A stretch of DNA of 64,000 nt from an uncultured Actinomycetes bacterium (GCA_937926105.1 CALANS010000163.1:35712-99711), one strand, 5' to 3'; positions 43,847 through 52,833 are shown, numbered from the stretch's first letter. Program-made: numbers and translations. Notes: generated by a model from the letters alone, not told the origin.

Positions 43847-43924
43847 CGCGGGGTCGACGTGTCTTGTCGCGTCCTGACCTGTCGGCGGCCCGTGGGTCGT
43901 TGGATGCTGACTTATGATTCCGGC

Positions 43925-44251
43925 ATGTACGTGGAGCAGATCCCGAACGTGGACCTCGACGGAGCGGACGGCATCGCCATGGCATCGCTCAACGCTGGCA
44001 CGTTGGATGAGCGGGTAAAGATCGATGTCGCGAGCCTTCAACCCGGGTCGAGCTTGCCGAAACATCCGGCTGGGCGCGAGCAAGTTTTCTATGTGATCAG
44101 CGGGCACGGTCGTAGCGCGGGCGATGATGACGTCGAGCGCCCGATTTCGGCAGGCTGGGCAGCCGTTTTTGCGCGTGGAGAACAGCACACATCGTGGGCC
44201 GACTCGGCGATGACCGTGCTAATCATCCAGCGGCGACCGGTAATTGACTAA
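43925..44251 (+). CDS. Cupin-fold protein, copy 2
   Basis: 108 residues, the same length as cupin 1 (32320-32646), sharing NVDLDG..GIAMA.LNAGT, LQPGSSLPKHPAGREQVFYVISG and RGEQHTSWADS.MTVLIIQRRP. One cupin domain with the barrel His and Glu residues conserved. It is framed by repeat copy D upstream and the partial copy E 27 bp downstream. Function unknown. Confidence 0.76.
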   Translation: MYVEQIPNVDLDGADGIAMASLNAGTLDERVKIDVASLQPGSSLPKHPAGREQVFYVISGHGRSAGDDDVERPISAGWAAVFARGEQHTSWADSAMTVLIIQRRPVID

Positions 44252-44277
44252 CGGCCATCAACCGGTAGTCCTTCGAG

Positions 44278-44293
44278 CACCACAAGCCGATCC
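44278..44293 (+). repeat. Partial copy E of the dispersed repeat
   Basis: CACCACAAGCCGATCC matches the centre of copy D (CACCGCAAGCCGATCC) at 15 of 16 positions and has the same orientation. The flanks are not conserved. Confidence 0.45.
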
Positions 44294-44359
44294 TTGAGTG
44301 GGACTGGGCAACATCGGCCCTGTTGAGGTGATGACCGCCGACTTTGGCAACATACGTGC

Positions 44360-45262
44360 ATGGGTTCGGTGACCATCGCGGATGACCAACTGCCACCTTC
44401 GGCGCCGCCTGCGGCTAGCGTCACTGATCTCGGGCGTTGCTACGAAGACATCGTCTTCGCGCAGCCGATGGGATACCGGCCGTTGCTGATGGATCTGTAC
44501 GTCCCCATTCGGGACGATGCGACGCCCGTGGTCGTGATCATCTATGGCGGTGGATTCGCCATGGGCTCTCACAAGACGGATCAGCTGGGCGCCGAGCTCA
44601 CACAGCAGCTTCTCGCCGACGGGTTTGCGGTTGCGCGTCCGCAGTATCGGCACAGCCGCGAAGCCAGCTTTCCCGCGCAGGTGCATGACGTGAAGGCTGC
44701 TGTGCGCTGGCTGCGACACCACGCAGGCCTCTTGCGGGTCGACCCCGGACGGATCGGGGCGTGGGGCTCATCCTCCGGTGGGTATCTGGCCACGATGCTG
44801 GCCGTGACCGGCGCCGTGGCCAAGTTTGAGGGGACAGTCGGCCTGGTGGGGCCAAGCAGCGCGATCCAGGCTGCGGTGGCGTGGAGTGCGCCGGTGAACA
44901 TCGCCCGGCTTCCACCGCCACCGGCCGAGTCACCGTTCCACCGGCTCGGGGTCGACCCGCACGATTGGCTACTCGGTGACCGCGCCAAGGATGACCCCGA
45001 TAGCGCCAGAGACTCCGCTACGAGCAGCCATGTCTCTGCTTCGGCAAGCCCGCTGATGGTGGTTCACGGAGACGGTGATGCCGGTATTCCGATCGATCAG
45101 CCCGAAGAGATCCGGTCCGCGTACCAGCGTGCAGGCGCGGTCATCGATTTCACGCCGATCCCCGGCACGGGTCACTTCTTTGATGTTGCAACCCGCAGGG
45201 CACAGGCGACTGCCGGGATCACATTCCTACGCAACAATCTGGTCGGAACCGGGCACGCATGA
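44360..45262 (+). CDS. Alpha/beta-hydrolase (HSL-type esterase-like)
   Basis: 300 residues. The oxyanion loop appears as IIYGGGFAMGS (near 55-65), a Tyr variant of the HGGG motif. The nucleophile elbow is WGSSSGGYLA (near 137), the acid lies in VVHGDGDAGIPI (near 235-246) and the His in IPGTGHFFD (near 275). The order is that of the hormone-sensitive-lipase/BD-FAE group. Probably a cytoplasmic esterase or peptidase of small substrates; no signal peptide. The 190 bp after it show nothing recognisable. Confidence 0.82.
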   Translation: MGSVTIADDQLPPSAPPAASVTDLGRCYEDIVFAQPMGYRPLLMDLYVPIRDDATPVVVIIYGGGFAMGSHKTDQLGAELTQQLLADGFAVARPQYRHSREASFPAQVHDVKAAVRWLRHHAGLLRVDPGRIGAWGSSSGGYLATMLAVTGAVAKFEGTVGLVGPSSAIQAAVAWSAPVNIARLPPPPAESPFHRLGVDPHDWLLGDRAKDDPDSARDSATSSHVSASASPLMVVHGDGDAGIPIDQPEEIRSAYQRAGAVIDFTPIPGTGHFFDVATRRAQATAGITFLRNNLVGTGHA

Positions 45263-45452
45263 AAGGGGCCGCAACAGTCGCGCCTACCGACCCTCGCCGC
45301 GAACCACTCCATTGGCCGTCACCAAGCACCGCATCCGACGCCGACTGCCCAGGCTGGCCGCATACCCCCGCCGACCATCGGCTCTCGATCTTCAGTGGCC
45401 TCGCCTGGCACCGCGCCCGGCGATGGCGTGCGGCATTGCCCACACAGGCGGG

Positions 45453-46049
45453 TCACTCCGCGACCGGGGCGCCGATACCGTGTTGTCCGAAGGGCCCCAT
45501 CGACGGATGGATGGGGCGGAGTTGAAGTGTTCGCGCCTTGCTCAACCGGTCCTGACCGGCCACGATCAGCGGCGCATCCAGTCGGCCGAACTGCACGGTG
45601 ATCCACTCGACTGCGCGGGCGGCGGCGTCGCGTTCCCCTGGCCGCACCAGACCCTCGCGGCAGGCGTATAGAAACTCGTCCTCGTCCTCGATGCCGAAGA
45701 CACCGTTCGCGGTCAAATAGGGGTCAAGTTCCAAGTCGTCATACGACCAAACACCGTCAACGCACACTGGCGGCGTGCAGATGTCCACGTGAACCAGCAG
45801 CTCACCGCCATACACGAAATGCGCCACGAACCACCGGTCACGGGGCAGCAGGACCACACTGTCGCGGCCATGACCCTGCGAATCCTGCGCCACCTCACAC
45901 CTGTCGAAGCGGTGGCCATCGTGGCCCACGTAGGCGGAACCGGCGGGTGTGTACACCCACAGCCCGGCCGCGTCCTCGGCCACCAGGTAGCCCGACCAGA
46001 CCCCAGCCCCGGCAGGTCGCTTGCGCTTACGGATCGTCACCGTGTCCAT
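45453..46049 (-). CDS. DUF402-family protein
   Basis: 198 residues from MDTVTIRKRKRPAG (ATG at 46047-46049). The DUF402 pattern is seen in LPRDRWFVAHF, VHVDICTPP, YDDLELDPYL and DEDEFLYACREG. DUF402 proteins include nucleotide diphosphatases and FomD-like hydrolases, with Asp/Glu residues binding metal. The last 60 residues (HPSMGPFGQHG) are extra relative to a minimal domain. No operon partner. Confidence 0.68.
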   Translation of the reverse strand: MDTVTIRKRKRPAGAGVWSGYLVAEDAAGLWVYTPAGSAYVGHDGHRFDRCEVAQDSQGHGRDSVVLLPRDRWFVAHFVYGGELLVHVDICTPPVCVDGVWSYDDLELDPYLTANGVFGIEDEDEFLYACREGLVRPGERDAAARAVEWITVQFGRLDAPLIVAGQDRLSKARTLQLRPIHPSMGPFGQHGIGAPVAE

Positions 46050-46093
46050 CAGTAGCGAGCCAACCACAGCCTCCAAGACTTTGGCACCGCTAG

Positions 46094-46116
46094 CGGCCGG
46101 GGCACGTGCCCGGCCG
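46094..46116. terminator. GC-rich hairpin downstream of the relaxase gene
   Basis: A perfect 8-bp stem CGGCCGGG / CCCGGCCG (46094-46101 and 46109-46116) with a 7-nt loop lies 43 bp beyond the relaxase stop and 45 bp upstream of the DUF402 start. It probably terminates the relaxase transcript. Confidence 0.5.
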
Positions 46117-46158
46117 TGACGGCGTCTCGTGGCCTGCCGGCATGCGTGCCAAGCGTAG

Positions 46159-49100
46159 CTAGCGCAGTACGGGTCCGGCCGGTTGGATTGACGCGAGTGA
46201 TGCTGGCAGGTCGCGGCGTCGATGGGTCCGCTCGCCGAGAATCTGACGGGCAGAGGCGCTCAGGGTCGGCGGTTGGGGTAGTCGGAGGGGGTCATCCGCT
46301 ACGAGCGTCATCGGGCGTTGCCGTGGGCTGCCCGTAGGTGGCTGGTGGTGTTCTGCACGGGCGGCGTATTGGATGACGAGTTCGATCAGGTCTTGGTCGA
46401 GAGTGTTGGCGACACGCTGGATTTGGCGGTGCGCCTGATCGACGTCGGGAATGTTGTCGGCGACCCATCGTGTCGCAGTGGCGGCGGCGTGGGCGCGTTC
46501 GCTGCTGCTGTGTAGCTGCTTCTGGTCGAGGTTGGTCTCGTGGTCGACGGCTAGGTCGACCAGTGGTGGCCCGGGCGTTGTCAGAGCGCTGGTGAGCGCG
46601 GTTGCGCCTTGTCGGTGGAGAACGTCGGCGGGGTCGGTGCCGGTCGGCAGGGTGAGGGTGGTCGTGTTGGCAGCGCCGGCGGCGGCCAGCAGGGGATAGG
46701 CGCGGGCGGCCGCGGCGCGGCCGGCGGCGTCGTTGTCGAATGCGCTGATGACGTGTCGCTGATCTAGTGGTGCGATGCGACTCAGGGTGTCGAGTTGTTC
46801 GGCAGTGAGAGCGGTGCCGAGGGGGGCCACTGCGACGATGCGGCCTCCGGCGGCGGCGTTGATAGCTTCGGCATCCATGGGTCCTTCGCAGATGGCGAGG
46901 TCGGCGCCATCGGCTAGGGCTTGTATCGCGGCGGGAGTGAGTCCGTAGGGCAGTTCGGCCTTGCGGAAGACATCGGTGGTGGGGGAGTTGAGGTACTTCG
47001 GCGGCAGGTAGCCGCCGGGTGCCGGCGACAGGTAGGGGTTAGCGCGGCCGGTGAAGGCGACGACGCGGCCGTCCGCATTGTGGATCGGAAGGACGGCGCG
47101 GTCGCGGAAGGCGTCGATGAGGCCGCCGCGGGTGGAGGTTCGGGCTAGGCCGGTGGCGAGGAGTTCGGCGTTGGTGTAACCGCGGTGGCGCAGGTGGCGG
47201 ACGAGGTGGTCCCATCCGGCGGGGGCGTAGCCAGCGCTGGCGGCGGGCAGGCCGCGGTCGTGCATGTAGTCGGGGACCCAGGATCGTGGGGCGAGCCGGG
47301 TGTAGTAGCCGTGAGCATCGGAGATTGCGGATAGCAGTCTGTCGGAGGGGACATGCTCGGGCCGGTCGCCGCCGGCGACGGCGAGATGGTCGGCGGGATC
47401 GGGGGGCAGGGCTTCGGGGTCGGGCGGCGGCTCGGGCAGGTGTGGGACTTTCGTGGTCCAGGTGGCTGGTGCGGCGATATCAGCGACCGGCCGCGCGGTG
47501 TGGGCGTCGATGGCCGGGCGGAGGTCGTCGTCGGCGGGATCGGGGGGCAGGGTTTCGGGGTCGGTGAGCGGTTCGGGGTCGGTCAGGTCGGTGATGGTGC
47601 ATAGCAGCGCGGCCGCGGCTTGGTGGCGGGCCAGTCCGGCGGTGTGGGTGGCCAGCAGGGCTGCGGCGTCACTGGCGAGCCGGCTGGGGTCGATTCCGCT
47701 GCGGGTGGCGGCGTCGACGGCGGCGATGATGGTGTGCCACAGCGGGTCTTCGGTAATGTCCGTGGCGAGGTCGTCACCGATGGCTGCGGTGATGCAGGTG
47801 GCCCACGTTGGTTGTTGGTGTTGGCCGGCGGGCAGGGCGGCGTCGATGCCGCCGATGTGCGGGGCCAGCCGCCACCAGAGCGCGGCGGCGGGCTGTTCGG
47901 CGGGTAGTGGCCGGGCGAACAGCGCGGCGTCAAGCATGTGTTGCACGTCGCGGCCGGCGGTGTCGGCCAGGGCGAGTCTGGCGGCCAGGACGGGCCAGTA
48001 GTCGTCGGCGAGGACCTGGGGTGCGCCGAGGGATTCGATAGCGGCCTGCCAGCGTTCGGCAGCGACGGAGGGGTCGCTTGCGGCGGCGAGTGCTCGGTTG
48101 GTGAGTTCGCGGTGGCAGTCCCGGTCGCTGGTGCGCTCGGGTCGAGGCCCGGCTGGTCGCAGGTCGGTGTCGGCGATGCTGCGGGAGGCCCGCCACACGG
48201 CCAGGTCGGCGGCCAGGTCGGGGCGGTGGAGGTAGGGGCCGGCCCACTCGGGCGCGGTGGCGGGCGTCCAGCCGCCGACGTGGTCTCGGAGTTGGTTCGC
48301 GAGATCGGTGACGAGGACGGCCCGGCCGGTGAGGTAGGCGGCCCACTGGGGGTCTTGGGCTAGTGGTGGGTGGATGGGCGGCAGCCAGGGCAGCGGCCGC
48401 TGCGTGTCGTCGGCGGGGCCGAGGCGCCAGCCCAGTACGGCTGCCAGATCGGCTGCGGAGCCGAGTTCGCGTTGCGCTGTCGCGGCGGTCAGGTCTGCGA
48501 CGGCGTCCCGGCCGGCGAGGGTGAGCGCGGCTAGGTGGTGGTGTAGCTCGTGCCATCCGCTCCCGGCGGTGACGCCGGGCACGGCTCGTTCGGCGTCGGT
48601 GGTGAGTTGTTGCATGCGTTGCGGCCCAAGGGTGTCCGCGGCGGCGGTGTGCACGGCGTGGGTGTAGGCGTCGCAGGCGGGTCCGAGCCGGACTGCGGGG
48701 TCGGTTGCGTTTCGGGCTGCCGAGGTGGCCGAGACTGTTGTTCCGTCGCGGCCGATGACGGCGGCGAGTGTTTCGGCGGCGGTGGGCGGCTGCACGGATT
48801 CGGGCCGGATCACGTCGTGCGGGTCGCCGTGCCGGGTGGAGATCACGTAGATGTGGGTGCCGTCGGTGGCGCGGGTGGCCGCGGGGTACAGGTCGTTGCG
48901 GGTCATGCCGTCGGCGACGATGGTGTGCGCGGTGCCGCGGCGGGTACCGGTCTTGCCGACGGTCAGGCCCTGTACGGAGGCGGCAGTGGCGGCGTAGCCG
49001 AGCCGCACATGGCCTGCGTTGACGTACCAGGCGGGTAGACCGCGGGTGACGCCGCGGTCGTGCAGGTCGGCGGTGATGCTGCCGTCCGGGTTGACCTGGC

Positions 49101-51762
49101 GGACGGTCCAGCGCTGGTTGTTGCGCACGAAATCGTTGCCGCCCAAGGACAGTGTGCGGGCGTTGCGTTTGGTGATGATGGTGTCGCCGGCCGAGACGGA
49201 TTCCCCGTTGGGCAGCGTGAGCTCAGCCCCGCCGGCGCGAACGGATGATTCCCCGGAGTTGCTCGCGAGGCGGGCAGCGCGGGCCCGGGCGTTGAGTTCG
49301 GAGACCATCTCCAGCGTGGGGGCGATCATGATGGACTCCGCGCCGTCGACGACGTCGGCCGACCATGCCTGAAACACTTGGTCGGCTGCGTGGTCGGCGG
49401 CCACCGGGTGCAGCCGATCACGGTCGGCGTAGTAGGCGGCGGCGGCCGGGTCACCAGCGCGTAGCGCGAGGGACGCGTGCGCCTCGGTGGGGTCGGTGAA
49501 CCGCATGACCTCGGTCAACGAGAGCGCACCGTGGGCGGATTCAATGTCGCGCAGGACACCGCCGGCGCCGGCGGCGGTGCGTTGCCGATCGTCGCCGACG
49601 AGCAGCATCCGCCCGCCGCGCGTCACCGTGTAGCGAAGAGCCGTGTCGAGGTTGGGGGTGGATGCCAGCCCGGCTTCGTCGACGATGACCAGGGTGTGTG
49701 GGCCGATCAGCGCATCCCAGTGGGCCAGGTCGTCGGGGCGGCCGCGGCGCAGGTCGTGGACGAGTTTGTCCAGGGTGTCGGCAGTGCCGGCGACGGCGGC
49801 GCCGAGTTCGGCGGCGGCGGAGGCCTGCGGTGCCAGGCCGACGATGGTGCCGCCGGTGGATTGCCAGGCTCGGGCGAGTACTCCCATCGCGGTGGTCTTT
49901 CCGGTGCCGGCGGGGGCCAGCGCGAGCATCAGTCGTCGGTCGCTGCTGGCCACCGCGGTGACCAGTCCGGCCTGTGAGGTGTTCAGGACGGCGCCGTCGT
50001 GGTTGGCCGACCATTCCAGCGCGGCCAGGTTCACGTCGGTGGTGGTGATGTGGCGGGCTCCGCCGGCGCCGGCGGCCGCGACGATGCGGGTTTCGGCGGC
50101 CAGGATCGCCGGCGAGGTGTACCGCTGGCCGCCGGCAATCCGGTAAGCGCTGCTGCCGTCGGAGCGGCGCAGGGCGGCCGGTTCGGCGACGTTGACATCA
50201 ATGTTGGGCTCGGAGCTGATGGGGATGCTGTGCTCGTCACCGGCCGCCAACGCGGCGACCTGCTCGATGGCGGCGACGGCCTGTTCCGGTGCGAGGCGCC
50301 ACCGGTCGCGGAGTTGGCGGGCGGCTTCGGCGGCGAGGTTGTGTCTGGACCACAGGGCACGGGACTGCTCGGTCGCGGCGACCGTGGCGGCTGCCAGACG
50401 CGCGAAGTCGACGCGACCGGGCAACGTCGCGGACCTGTCGGCTACGGCCGTCGCGGCGGCGGCGCCAGTATCGCAGCCGGCCGCGACGTCGGCGAGCATC
50501 CGGTCCAGGCATTCCGGTCCGCCGAGCACCTGCAGGGCTTGGTCGTGCCAGGTGGCGCGCTGCTCGGCCAGCGAGCGGGGTTCGTGTTTCGGGTCGCGGG
50601 TGGCCAAAGTAGCCTGCTGCGATAGCGCCAGCATCTCCACCGAGGTGGGCAGCCGACCGTGCGCAGCCCGGAAGTCCGCGACCAGTAGTCGGCGGTGGTC
50701 GGTGATCGCCTCGCGGCGGGTGGACCACCGCTGGTTGAGTCTCGGGTCGACGCCGACGAGTTCCCGCACCGGTCGCTTGCTGGGGTCGCCGTCAGCTCGT
50801 TCGGCGAAGCGGCCACCCACCCGTGAGGTCATTTCGGCCTCGATCAGGGTGTTGTACAGCTCGGACGCGGCGACCGCGTAGCGGTGAATCATGCGGCCGT
50901 CCAGGGCGAGCCAGCGGTCCTGGCTGCCGGCGACGCGGACCTTGTTGGAGACCGCTACGTGTGTGTGCAGGTCGGGGTCACCGGCGCGGGAGTCCCGGTG
51001 CGTGAACGCCGCGGCGGTCAGCCCGTCGGTGTCCACCTGGGCAACGCCGCGGGCGCCGATACGGGTGTAGGCGACGCGCTGCTCCAGCCAGGTGAGGGTC
51101 GCGGTGACCGCCGCGTGATGGGTCTGTTCGATGGCTGCCGCCATCGGGCGGGGGGCGATTGCCCAGAGTGTGGAGACGGACTTGACCGGGGTGAAGGTCA
51201 GGTCGTATCCGGCGACCGCCGTCGACGCGGGGCGGGACACCTGGCGGATGAATCCGTCAAGTTCGCGTGGGCCGAGCGGTCCCCGACCGTGCTGTTCGGT
51301 GAACATTTCACGGGCCAGTGCGGTGCGGATGCGGGCGCGAACGTCGGAAGGCATGGGCCGGTTGCTGGGCAGTTTGTGGGCGGTGTTCCAAGCCGCGTAG
51401 CGGTCGGCCAGCCGGGTGCGCCACTGCGGCACGGCGTCAGAGACCGGGTAGCGGGCACCGAGCAGGGTGGCCGCCTCGGCAGCAGGCGCGGACCAGGCGT
51501 GCGCCATCCGATCGGCGCGGATCAGGTCCGCATCGGGGTGCACGCCCTGCCCGAAGAGGTTGCGCATCTGGGTCTCGGTGACTTGCGCGCCGGCCACGCC
51601 CAACACACCCGCGCCGGCGCCCATCCATACCCCGGGGGACTCGCCCTTGGCCGAGTAGTACTCGCCCAGGGAGGCGTAGCCGCGTTCGGTGGAATCGGCC
51701 GCGGCGACCTGCCGGGTCAGGTATGTGTAGCCGTCCCCGGCGGTGAGCTTGTGCAGGCCCAT
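46159..51762 (-). CDS. MobF relaxase-helicase-primase (TraA/TrwC-like)
   Basis: 1867 residues from the ATG MGLHKLTAGDGYTYL at 51760-51762; GTGs up to 51774 are alternatives. In numbering from 51774, the TrwC relaxase domain has tyrosines in GDGYTYL (Y16, Y18) and the HRDSRAGDPDLHTHV metal triad at 259-273. A RecD-like helicase has APAGTGKTTAMG at about 620-631 and IVDEAG near 706. A C-terminal DnaG-type primase/TOPRIM part has ICEGPMDAEA near 1626 and ISAFDNDAAGRAA near 1668. It nicks oriT, unwinds and leads the transferred strand. Fusion to a primase lets one protein start complementary-strand synthesis. Confidence 0.9.
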   Translation of the reverse strand: MGLHKLTAGDGYTYLTRQVAAADSTERGYASLGEYYSAKGESPGVWMGAGAGVLGVAGAQVTETQMRNLFGQGVHPDADLIRADRMAHAWSAPAAEAATLLGARYPVSDAVPQWRTRLADRYAAWNTAHKLPSNRPMPSDVRARIRTALAREMFTEQHGRGPLGPRELDGFIRQVSRPASTAVAGYDLTFTPVKSVSTLWAIAPRPMAAAIEQTHHAAVTATLTWLEQRVAYTRIGARGVAQVDTDGLTAAAFTHRDSRAGDPDLHTHVAVSNKVRVAGSQDRWLALDGRMIHRYAVAASELYNTLIEAEMTSRVGGRFAERADGDPSKRPVRELVGVDPRLNQRWSTRREAITDHRRLLVADFRAAHGRLPTSVEMLALSQQATLATRDPKHEPRSLAEQRATWHDQALQVLGGPECLDRMLADVAAGCDTGAAAATAVADRSATLPGRVDFARLAAATVAATEQSRALWSRHNLAAEAARQLRDRWRLAPEQAVAAIEQVAALAAGDEHSIPISSEPNIDVNVAEPAALRRSDGSSAYRIAGGQRYTSPAILAAETRIVAAAGAGGARHITTTDVNLAALEWSANHDGAVLNTSQAGLVTAVASSDRRLMLALAPAGTGKTTAMGVLARAWQSTGGTIVGLAPQASAAAELGAAVAGTADTLDKLVHDLRRGRPDDLAHWDALIGPHTLVIVDEAGLASTPNLDTALRYTVTRGGRMLLVGDDRQRTAAGAGGVLRDIESAHGALSLTEVMRFTDPTEAHASLALRAGDPAAAAYYADRDRLHPVAADHAADQVFQAWSADVVDGAESIMIAPTLEMVSELNARARAARLASNSGESSVRAGGAELTLPNGESVSAGDTIITKRNARTLSLGGNDFVRNNQRWTVRQVNPDGSITADLHDRGVTRGLPAWYVNAGHVRLGYAATAASVQGLTVGKTGTRRGTAHTIVADGMTRNDLYPAATRATDGTHIYVISTRHGDPHDVIRPESVQPPTAAETLAAVIGRDGTTVSATSAARNATDPAVRLGPACDAYTHAVHTAAADTLGPQRMQQLTTDAERAVPGVTAGSGWHELHHHLAALTLAGRDAVADLTAATAQRELGSAADLAAVLGWRLGPADDTQRPLPWLPPIHPPLAQDPQWAAYLTGRAVLVTDLANQLRDHVGGWTPATAPEWAGPYLHRPDLAADLAVWRASRSIADTDLRPAGPRPERTSDRDCHRELTNRALAAASDPSVAAERWQAAIESLGAPQVLADDYWPVLAARLALADTAGRDVQHMLDAALFARPLPAEQPAAALWWRLAPHIGGIDAALPAGQHQQPTWATCITAAIGDDLATDITEDPLWHTIIAAVDAATRSGIDPSRLASDAAALLATHTAGLARHQAAAALLCTITDLTDPEPLTDPETLPPDPADDDLRPAIDAHTARPVADIAAPATWTTKVPHLPEPPPDPEALPPDPADHLAVAGGDRPEHVPSDRLLSAISDAHGYYTRLAPRSWVPDYMHDRGLPAASAGYAPAGWDHLVRHLRHRGYTNAELLATGLARTSTRGGLIDAFRDRAVLPIHNADGRVVAFTGRANPYLSPAPGGYLPPKYLNSPTTDVFRKAELPYGLTPAAIQALADGADLAICEGPMDAEAINAAAGGRIVAVAPLGTALTAEQLDTLSRIAPLDQRHVISAFDNDAAGRAAAARAYPLLAAAGAANTTTLTLPTGTDPADVLHRQGATALTSALTTPGPPLVDLAVDHETNLDQKQLHSSSERAHAAATATRWVADNIPDVDQAHRQIQRVANTLDQDLIELVIQYAARAEHHQPPTGSPRQRPMTLVADDPLRLPQPPTLSASARQILGERTHRRRDLPASLASIQPAGPVLR

Positions 51763-51774
51763 CACGCCCACCAC

Positions 51775-51902
51775 AGGTAACTGCCGCCGCCCAACCGGCT
51801 GACCGTTACCGGATCGTTACCTTAGTGCAAGAGGTGTGTCGGGGATGACGGGCAGCTGTCGGGGGCGCTGGTTAGCGTGGCGGCACCGGGCAGGGAGGCT
51901 TC
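51775..51902. promoter_or_regulatory. Candidate oriT / divergent control region
   Basis: 128 bp separate the relaxase from a divergent gene. Two direct CGTTACC repeats (51804-51810 and 51815-51821) are phased at 11 bp, one helical turn. The sequence TTAGTGCAAGAG follows and is AT-richer than its surroundings. MobF relaxases commonly nick close to their own gene, so this is the natural place for oriT, but no nic consensus could be verified. Confidence 0.4.
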
Positions 51903-52265
51903 ATGGTCAAGCGGGCGGGTAGTGCGGTGGCGGCGCGGGAGCGGGCGCGACAGGCCAGGCTGCGGCTGGATGCGGATCGGGATGCCCGGGACAAGCGGGT
52001 AGAAGAGGCGACGGCCGAGGTGTTCGTGGCGCAGGACGCGATCGTGCAAGCGGACGCGACGTTGGGCGATGCGCGGCGGGTGCGGGATCGGGCGGTGGCG
52101 GCTGCGGAGGCGGGCGTCGGTGCGTCGCTGCTCCGGTTGCGAGCGGAGGGCTTGGCGGCCGCGGATCTCGCGACTGTAACCGGGCTGGACGGCACCGAGG
52201 TGCGGCGACTGGTCAAGCTGGCGACCGCGGCGGAGCCGCGCGCGGCGGAATCGGACGTGTCGTGA
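51903..52265 (+). CDS. Small coiled-coil protein divergent from the relaxase
   Basis: 120 residues, with GGGAGG upstream of the ATG. It is highly charged and Ala/Arg/Asp-rich. A long predicted coiled coil (about 8-75) is followed by a small helical domain (LLRLRAEGLAAADLATVTGLDGTEVRRLVKLA, about 78-110) that looks like a helix-turn-helix. It may be an oriT-binding accessory (relaxosome) protein, given its position. It overlaps the next gene by GTGA. Confidence 0.55.
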   Translation: MVKRAGSAVAARERARQARLRLDADRDARDKRVEEATAEVFVAQDAIVQADATLGDARRVRDRAVAAAEAGVGASLLRLRAEGLAAADLATVTGLDGTEVRRLVKLATAAEPRAAESDVS

Positions 52266-52696
52266 GCCGGTCTGCGGGGGTCGAGTTGGTGCTTTCGGCC
52301 TCGGATGTGGCCCGGTGGTGGTCCGCGATCGTGCCGACCAGCACCTGCTCGATTTGGATGGGAGCTGTCGGCTCGGACGGCTACGGACGGTTCTCAGTCC
52401 GCCGTGCGGATGGCACGGAGCGGATGGTGACGCCCCAGCAGGTGGCGGCGACGCTCGCGTACGGGCAGATCCCGGCCGGGGCGACGCTGCTGCACGACTG
52501 TGATGTGCGGTTGTGTTGCCGCGCATCGGCGCAGCATGTGCGAATCGCGACCCAAGCGGAGAACGTGGCACAGGCCGCGGCGCGGGGGCGGTTGCGGGGC
52601 AGCCGTCCTGGAATGGTGGACGTGCGCGGTCCGGCTGTGGCGTGTCGGGCCAGGTGGCCGTCCGTCAGGTGTGGGTCGAGCAGCGGCAAGCCCTAG
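52262..52696 (+). CDS. HNH-endonuclease-like protein with a C-terminal frameshift
   Basis: 144 residues in this frame. The core CSIWMGAVGSDGYGRF...AATLAYGQIPAGATLLHDCDVRLCCRASAQHVRIATQAENVAQAAARGR follows the HNH pattern seen in phage and plasmid homing-type nucleases (W.Ga...GYGr, HxCD..CC, QAEN). After about residue 118 the frame degenerates. The likely real end, SGQVAVRQVWVEQRQALAAALASVVAAGDP, is in another frame ending at 52785, so an indel lies near 52620-52650. The first His of the HNH triad is not obvious. Confidence 0.55.
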   Translation: MSRSAGVELVLSASDVARWWSAIVPTSTCSIWMGAVGSDGYGRFSVRRADGTERMVTPQQVAATLAYGQIPAGATLLHDCDVRLCCRASAQHVRIATQAENVAQAAARGRLRGSRPGMVDVRGPAVACRARWPSVRCGSSSGKP

Positions 52697-52833
52697 CGGC
52701 GGCGCTTGCCAGTGTTGTCGCTGCCGGTGACCCGCGTGCCGACCTGTATCCGCTGTTCGATCTGACGCATTCGGCGGGGAGTTGACCGCGCCCGGGAGCG
52801 CCCCGCGGTGGGGCGCCCCCGGATGGTGCGGCG

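Noticed and set aside
29234..44293. CRISPR array or integron attC array as explanation of the dispersed repeat
   Set aside because: Copies are hundreds to thousands of bases apart with genes between them, so not CRISPR. No GTTRRRY/RYYYAAC core pairs or integrase gene were found, so a classical integron is not supported.
46025..46049. GGATCGTCACCGTG as another copy of the dispersed repeat
   Set aside because: It lies inside the DUF402 coding sequence and matches only about 10 bases, so it is probably coincidence.
47145..50881. Numerous forward frames opposite the relaxase gene
   Set aside because: All are shadows of the relaxase frame; none has a ribosome site with a recognisable domain.
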